Shown: positions 59,905 to 64,000 of the stretch, piece after piece
How positions within the stretch are numbered: the stretch's first letter is position 1
How the letters are laid out: every line of letters starts with the position of its first letter
Assembly (NCBI GenBank): GCA_963770315.1
Contig: CAVYPC010000002.1
Location: 124,001 to 188,000 of the forward strand
Source: VRUE01 sp963770315
Lineage (GTDB): Bacteria; Actinomycetota; Thermoleophilia; Solirubrobacterales; 70-9
Length of the DNA: 64,000 nt
Reading direction: 5' to 3'
Notes under the pieces: generated by a model
What the model saw: only the letters and a program-made list of their open reading frames with translations
Told to the model about the DNA's origin: nothing
The model's database searches: none
Program-made: the position numbers and the translations under genes

Positions 59905-60647
59905 GCGATGCCGACGAGCGCGCGCTGATCCGGCGCTACCGCACCGCCCGGCGCGATCCGGGCCTTGCCGTCCTCGAGGGATTCCATGCCCTCAAGCACG
60001 CGCTGCGCTTCGGCGCCGAGGTGATGGAGGCCGTCGCTGCGGATACGCAGCAGCTGCGCGAGCTCTCGCTCGAGCTTGCACCAGACCTGGCCGGCTCGCT
60101 GGTGGAGCGGACCGCTCCGGTTGCCGCCGAGGTGCTGGCCGAGCTGGCGCCGCAGGCGCCGCGCACCGGCGTCGTCGCGATCGCCCGCCGGCCCGGCGTC
60201 GACCTGGCCGCGGTGCTCGGCGAGGCGCGGCCCGAGCCGCTCGTCCTGCTCGAGGACCCGCGGACGATGGGCAACATGGGCGCCTGCGTCCGGGTCGCCG
60301 CCGCCGCCGGCGCGGCGGGGGTTCTGACGACCGGGCCCAACGACCCCTGGCATCCGGACGCGCTGCGCGCCGCCGCCGGGCTCCACTTCGCCCTGCCCGT
60401 CGCCGCCGTCGCCGAGTTGCCGGCGAGCGACCGGCGGCTGATCGCGATCGATCCGGGCGGCGACGACCTGCGCCCGGCGGAGCTGCCGCCGCGAGCGATC
60501 CTCGCCTTCGGCACCGAGCGCTACGGGCTCAGCGACGCCCTGCTCGAGCGCGCCGACGCCCGCCTCGGCATCCCGATGCGCCCCGGCGTCTCCAGCCTCA
60601 ACCTGGCGACCGCGGTCGCCGCGGTCCTTTTCGCACAGCGGCTCTGA
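59901..60647 (+). CDS. SpoU/TrmH-family RNA 2'-O-methyltransferase
   Basis: The GTG at 59901 overlaps the preceding stop (GTGA) and gives 248 residues. The three SpoU motifs are present: MGNMGACVRVAAAAGAAGV, ILAFGTERYGLS and IPMRPGVSSLNLATAVAAVL, which form the trefoil knot that binds S-adenosylmethionine. An N-terminal substrate-binding region (LAVLEGFHALKHAL) is typical of RlmB/TrmH-like enzymes. The target (rRNA or tRNA) is not determined. It is at the end of the kdp transcript, without an obvious functional link. Confidence 0.9.
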   Translation: MSDADERALIRRYRTARRDPGLAVLEGFHALKHALRFGAEVMEAVAADTQQLRELSLELAPDLAGSLVERTAPVAAEVLAELAPQAPRTGVVAIARRPGVDLAAVLGEARPEPLVLLEDPRTMGNMGACVRVAAAAGAAGVLTTGPNDPWHPDALRAAAGLHFALPVAAVAELPASDRRLIAIDPGGDDLRPAELPPRAILAFGTERYGLSDALLERADARLGIPMRPGVSSLNLATAVAAVLFAQRL

Positions 60648-60710
60648 TTGGATAGCGGCGGCGATCCATATACGATCGACTGGCTCTATCCACCCGCCGA
60701 AAGGACCCGC

Positions 60711-61100
60711 GTGCCGTTCGCAGACATCAACTTTGGCGAAGCGCTCCTCGTCGCCTTCGAGGTTTTCTTCTTCGTCATCTGGATCTGGATCCTGATCACG
60801 ATCCTCACCGACCTCTTCCGCGACCACGAGACCTCCGGCTGGATCAAGGCAGCCTGGGTTCTGTTCCTCGTCTTCATCCCCTTCCTCACCGCGCTGATCT
60901 ACCTGATCGCCCGTGGCAGCGGAATGCGCGATAGGACGATCAAGGCGCAGGCGGAGGCGAAGCAGCATTTCGACTCCTACGTGCGCGAACAGGCTCACAC
61001 GTCGCCCGCCGACGAACTGCACAAGCTCAACGATCTGAAGGAAAAGGGCGCGATCTCCAGCGAGGAGTTCGACAAGGCAAAGGCCAAGCTGCTCACCTGA
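60711..61100 (+). CDS. Membrane protein with PLDc_N-like helices and SHOCT tail
   Basis: The start is GTG 60711, supported by AAAGGA six bases upstream; a TTG at 60648 would add 21 residues. The 129-residue protein has two helices (LLVAFEVFFFVIWIWILITI; WVLFLVFIPFLTALIYLI) typical of phospholipase-D nuclease N-terminal (PLDc_N) small membrane proteins. It ends with a SHOCT motif (DELHKLNDLKEKGAISSEEFD). SHOCT domains are short oligomerisation tails. TTGGAT-N17-TACGAT upstream (60648-60676) could be its promoter. Confidence 0.8.
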   Translation: MPFADINFGEALLVAFEVFFFVIWIWILITILTDLFRDHETSGWIKAAWVLFLVFIPFLTALIYLIARGSGMRDRTIKAQAEAKQHFDSYVREQAHTSPADELHKLNDLKEKGAISSEEFDKAKAKLLT

Positions 61101-61109
61101 GCCGCTTTT

Positions 61110-61140
61110 CCGCCACCGCGGCGACTCGTCGCGGTGGCGG
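61110..61140 (+). terminator. Intrinsic-type terminator after the SHOCT gene
   Basis: CCGCCACCGCG (61110-61120) and CGCGGTGGCGG (61130-61140) form an 11-bp perfect stem followed by TTTCT. This is the only hairpin in the window followed by a short T-run. Confidence 0.7.
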
Positions 61141-61233
61141 TTTCTCCTGCAAGGGGCAGGATTCTGCAAGGGAAGTTGCAAGTTATTAGCAACTCCTAAC
61201 AATCTTCAGGCGACTTCGTTAGCGTGCTGCGCG

Positions 61234-62445
61234 ATGCGCGCCCGTCCCAGCTCCTCCCGGTGGCTGCTGCTGCCCGCCGCCCTGCTGCTCCTCGTGCTCT
61301 GCCTCGTGGCGAGCGCGCCGGCTGAGACCCTGCAGGAAAAGCTCGACGCGACGCAGGGCAAGCTGAGCCATGTGCGCGAAAGCCAGAGCTCGCTCTCGGC
61401 GACGATCGCCGAACAGAACAGGGCGATCGACTCGATGCTCGGCGAAGTCTCGCGGCTGCGCCAGCAGCAGCTCGGGCTCGAGTCCGAACTGGAAGACAAG
61501 CAGGGCGAACTGGACAGCGCCACCGCAAAGCTGGAAGCCGAACAGCACCGGCTGGCGCTGATCCGCGACCGCCTGCAGCGGGCGCTCGACGTGCTGCGCG
61601 AACGGCTCGTCTCGATGTACGAGGCGGGCAGCCCCGATGTGCTCAACGTCGTGCTCGAATCGGAGACCTGGTCACAGGCCAGCGTCCGCGCCGAATACCT
61701 GAGCCGGGTCCAGGACTACGACAACTCGGTTGCCGACCGGGTCAAGGGGCTGCGCGACGAAGCGAAGGCAGCGGTCGAGCGGATGGCGGCGATCCGCGTG
61801 CAGCTGAAGGAAGCGCGCGACGCGATCGCGGTCAAGGAGCGCGAAGCCGCCGACGCCCGCGCCGAAGCCGCGGCCCGCTTCGCCGACCTGAAGGAAGCGC
61901 AGGCCCAGCGCCAGCAGGAGCTGGAAGGGCTCGAGTCGCGCGAACAGGCACTGGGCGACAACCTGGCGGCGATCTCCGAACAGCTCTCGGCCACTGGGGC
62001 GCCGGTGTCGACCGGAACGCCGGCCCCGCTCACCCCGGGCCAGAGCGCCGAATACATCTCCGAAAGCCAGGCGAGCGTGCCCAGCGAGGCGCCGCCGGCC
62101 GTGCAGGCGGCAATCGAAGCCGCTAACTCGATCGCGACCACCCCCTATATCTGGGGCGGCGGCCACGGCTCCTTCGAATCGTCGGGCTACGACTGCTCGG
62201 GCGCGGTCAGCTTCGCCCTCAACGGCGGCGGTTTCCTCTCCAGCCCGCTCGACTCGACTGGGCTGGAGACCTGGGGCGACCCCGGTCCCGGCCAGTGGAT
62301 CACCGTCTACGCCAACGCCGAACACGCCTGGATGATCATCGCCGGCCTCGCCTTCGACACCGTCGGCGGTCCCGGCCCGCGCTGGCACCCCGAACTGGTC
62401 GATTCCCCTGAAGGGTTCATCGCCCGCCATCCCAGCGGCTACTAG
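61234..62445 (+). CDS. Secreted NlpC/P60-type peptidoglycan hydrolase with coiled-coil domain
   Basis: This 403-residue protein has a signal peptide (WLLLPAALLLLVLCLVASAPA), a long coiled coil with heptads (about residues 30-250; for example LSATIAEQNRAIDSMLGEVS), a short linker and a C-terminal NlpC/P60 domain (PYIWGGGHGSFESSGYDCSG with the catalytic Cys; EHAWMIIAGLAFD with the His). The coiled coil, as in RipA-like enzymes, may keep the hydrolase inactive or localise it. ATG 61234 has TAGCGT eight bases upstream. GAA codons are again preferred. The stop overlaps that of the next gene, which is convergent. Confidence 0.92.
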   Translation: MRARPSSSRWLLLPAALLLLVLCLVASAPAETLQEKLDATQGKLSHVRESQSSLSATIAEQNRAIDSMLGEVSRLRQQQLGLESELEDKQGELDSATAKLEAEQHRLALIRDRLQRALDVLRERLVSMYEAGSPDVLNVVLESETWSQASVRAEYLSRVQDYDNSVADRVKGLRDEAKAAVERMAAIRVQLKEARDAIAVKEREAADARAEAAARFADLKEAQAQRQQELEGLESREQALGDNLAAISEQLSATGAPVSTGTPAPLTPGQSAEYISESQASVPSEAPPAVQAAIEAANSIATTPYIWGGGHGSFESSGYDCSGAVSFALNGGGFLSSPLDSTGLETWGDPGPGQWITVYANAEHAWMIIAGLAFDTVGGPGPRWHPELVDSPEGFIARHPSGY

Positions 62446-63092
62446 CTCCTCGTGCGTACGAGCTCGGTGAGGTAGCTGGGGCACTCGGTGCCGGGGAGGA
62501 GGCGGTCGTCGGGCTGGGGTGAGCTGGCTGCGATTCGCAAGCCGATCGTTCCCGCCCAGACCGGCAGGTCGTAGTCCTCCTCGTCGTCGAGCGGGCCGCC
62601 GGTTCGCACCTTGGCCGAGGTCTCGTCGAGGCGGAGCCGCAGGACGCTCGTTCCCTTCAGCTCTTGCGCGGTGGGCAGGCGGGCGTCGCCCCACCGGCTC
62701 GGCACGAGCTTCTCGGTGAACGCCTCGAGCGCGCGCGCCTTGTCCTCGCTCGCCTCGATCTTCTCGGCGCGGCCGAAGACGACCACCGAGCGGTAGTTGA
62801 CCGAGTGGTGGACGGCCGAGCGGGCCAGCACCAGCCCGTCGAGCAGCGTGGCGGTCAGGCAGAGCTCGGCCCGCTCGGCGCGGCGCAGCGTCGTGCTCGC
62901 GGCGGAGCCGTGGATGTAAAGCCAGTCCCCGGCGCGGGCGTGCAAGGTCGGGATGACGACGGGGTGGCCGGCCGGGGCAACCGTGCCGACGTGGGAGACG
63001 ATCGCCTCGTCGAGGATCGCCTCGACGACCTCGCGCTCGTATGCGGCCCGGCTGGGCATCCTCGTCACCCGGGTTCTCGGCCCCGTTGCCAT
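62442..63092 (-). CDS. Pyridoxamine 5'-phosphate oxidase-fold FMN-binding protein
   Basis: The start at ATG 63092 is supported by GGAGGGGCG; the 216-residue protein then begins with basic residues and a region of the PNPOx-like split-barrel fold (EAILDEAIVSHVGTVAPAGH; VVIPTLHARAGDWLYIHGSA). This subgroup (NimA/Pyridox_ox_2-like) binds flavin and is often annotated as FMN-binding. Adjacent to a MocR-type PLP-dependent regulator, it may act in vitamin B6 or flavin metabolism, but the substrate is not known. Two-base offset stops join it to the NlpC/P60 gene. Confidence 0.85.
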   Translation of the reverse strand: MATGPRTRVTRMPSRAAYEREVVEAILDEAIVSHVGTVAPAGHPVVIPTLHARAGDWLYIHGSAASTTLRRAERAELCLTATLLDGLVLARSAVHHSVNYRSVVVFGRAEKIEASEDKARALEAFTEKLVPSRWGDARLPTAQELKGTSVLRLRLDETSAKVRTGGPLDDEEDYDLPVWAGTIGLRIAASSPQPDDRLLPGTECPSYLTELVRTRS

Positions 63093-63105
63093 CGCCCCTC
63101 CATAT

Positions 63106-63144
63106 CTGTTACAGTACAATTCTGCCTACTGAACTGACACAGTA
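63106..63144. promoter_or_regulatory. Candidate MocR operator (direct repeats)
   Basis: CTGTTACAGTA (63106-63116) and CTGACACAGTA (63134-63144) are direct repeats 28 bases apart. MocR/PdxR regulators typically bind such head-to-tail sites. The first overlaps the TACTGT box on the minus strand and TACAAT on the plus strand, so binding could affect both divergent genes. Confidence 0.55.
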
Positions 63145-64000
63145 TCGTATATCTGGCGCTGGAGCGGCGGAGATCGCAACCAGCATCGAAGCGGGCATCG
63201 AAGCGGGGACGCTCGCGCCGGGCGCCCCCCTGCCCGCGGTCCGCGCGCTCGCGACCGAGCTCGGCGTCAGCCCGACCACCGTCGCCGCCGCGTTCAAGGA
63301 CCTCCGCTCGCGGGGCCTCGTGGTGACCCGCTCGCGCAGCGGGGCCCACGTCAGCTGGCGCCCACCGGTCGCCGGAGCCTGGCTCGGCGCGGCCGCCCCG
63401 ACCGGCGCCCGCGACCTGGCCAGCGGCAACCCCGATCCGGAGCTGCTGCCCGACCTGGCTCCGCTCCTGCGGCAGATCGAGCCACCGCGTCAGCTCTACG
63501 GCGGGGATCCGGTCGATCCGCGCTTGCTCGAGCTCGTCCGGGCCGAGCTCGATGGGGATGGGATCGCCGCGGCGCACCTCGCGGTGGCGAACGGCGCCCT
63601 CGACGGGATCGAGCGCGCGTTGCAGGCGCGGCTGCGGCCGGGCGACGTGGTTGCCGTCGAAGACCCCGGCTTCGCCGGCCTCTTCGACCTGTTGCGTGCA
63701 TTGGGCTTGGCGCTGCGCCCGGTGCCGGTGGACGGGAGGGGCATGATCCCCTCGGCTCTCGCCGCGGCGCTCGCTGAAGGGGTCGACGCGGTCATAGTCA
63801 ACCCGCGCGGGCAGAACCCGACCGGGGCTTCGCTCGACGAGGAGAGGGCGGGGGTGCTGCGAGACGTCCTCGCTCTGGAGCCGGAGATCATGGTTGTCGA
63901 GGACGATCACCTCGGCCCGATAGCCGGCTCTCCCCGCTTGACCCTGACCGGCGGTCGCAGTCGCTGGGCGGCGGCCCGCTCGCTGGCAAAGTCCCTTGGG
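63122..64000 (+). CDS. MocR/PdxR-type transcriptional regulator (partial; start unresolved)
   Basis: The protein runs off the window end. It combines an N-terminal GntR-type winged helix (APLPAVRALATELGVSPTTV; LVVTRSRSGAHV) with an aminotransferase class I-like domain (ASGNPDPELLPDLAPLL; VANGALDGIERALQARLRPG; VEDPGFAGLFDLL; VNPRGQNPTGASLD). The PLP Lys should lie beyond 64000, although SRSLAKSLG-like residues are starting at the edge. No ATG or GTG is in frame near the expected N-terminus (LTQYRISGAGAAEI); a CTG at 63122 or 63134 or a TTG at 63086 are possibilities. It is divergent from the FMN-binding gene. Confidence 0.85.
   Translation, partial: MPTELTQYRISGAGAAEIATSIEAGIEAGTLAPGAPLPAVRALATELGVSPTTVAAAFKDLRSRGLVVTRSRSGAHVSWRPPVAGAWLGAAAPTGARDLASGNPDPELLPDLAPLLRQIEPPRQLYGGDPVDPRLLELVRAELDGDGIAAAHLAVANGALDGIERALQARLRPGDVVAVEDPGFAGLFDLLRALGLALRPVPVDGRGMIPSALAAALAEGVDAVIVNPRGQNPTGASLDEERAGVLRDVLALEPEIMVVEDDHLGPIAGSPRLTLTGGRSRWAAARSLAKSLG

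Noticed and set aside
61101..61233. c-di-AMP (ydaO-type) riboswitch before the NlpC/P60 gene
   Set aside because: These riboswitches often precede such genes, but the region is only 130 bases, is occupied partly by a terminator, and lacks the conserved ydaO segments.

Overview
The window is about 70% GC and densely packed, with short intergenic gaps, many GTG and TTG starts, and repeated ATGA or GTGA stop/start overlaps. The gene families (EfeUOB iron uptake, a short 6-phosphogluconate dehydrogenase, a PASTA-less Ser/Thr kinase with a beta-propeller, a DUF3556-type membrane protein, a DtxR/IdeR-like iron box, MocR) point to a high-GC actinobacterium. Thermoleophilia/Solirubrobacterales is my best guess from general resemblance, not from a search. 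No rRNA, CRISPR array, transposase or phage module is visible; the only RNA gene is tRNA-Ser(GGA).

Layout. 1-2.9 kb: end of a secreted protein, recQ, and a two-gene unit of small charged proteins behind a SigF/SigB-like promoter. 2.9-6.3 kb: iron uptake operon efeU-efeB-efeO with two iron boxes. 6.3-9.5 kb and 12.4-21.5 kb: pentose phosphate genes (zwf, gnd, pgl, rpiA, tkt-tal-pgi), broken up by an AbiEii-like nucleotidyltransferase pair, a flavin oxidase, an FHA regulator, a TolB-like propeller and a Ser/Thr kinase. 21.5-24.6 kb: cydA, a frameshifted cydB and a HAD phosphatase. 24.7-32.7 kb: cyclopropane synthase and fatty acid desaturase (divergent), a large membrane protein, a metallo-hydrolase, UspA, a subtilase, tadA and tRNA-Ser. 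32.8-43.2 kb: a Baeyer-Villiger-type monooxygenase, a flavodoxin-like reductase, a stand-alone 5'-3' exonuclease, a four-gene membrane/oxidoreductase/ABC operon, and a cupredoxin-multicopper oxidase pair. 43.2-51.1 kb: PII-Amt-CutA, an SDR enzyme, vapBC, a broken VOC gene, an alpha/beta hydrolase, a class A PBP and a CHAP amidase. 51.3-60 kb: a kdp potassium locus with split KdpD and order F-A-C-B. 60-64 kb: a SpoU methylase, an SHOCT membrane protein, an NlpC/P60 hydrolase, an FMN-binding protein and a divergent MocR regulator that runs off the edge.

Functional links. zwf-pgl-gnd, rpiA and tkt-tal-pgi together cover most of the oxidative and non-oxidative pentose phosphate pathway. KdpE and the DUF4118 kinase precede the pump genes, while the other half of KdpD follows them. 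PII and Amt are translationally coupled, but both carry unusual residues at key sites.

Non-coding structure is the most unusual part of the window. A composite palindromic element (three units, two loci) has a conserved core and exchangeable inverted-repeat arms. A second palindromic element (two copies) has a conserved AT-rich stem, with outer arms that differ in sequence but stay paired. Several convergent gene pairs are separated by palindromes running from one stop codon to the other. About seventeen genes have a TAnnnT box 6-9 nt before the start codon, which suggests widespread leaderless transcription.
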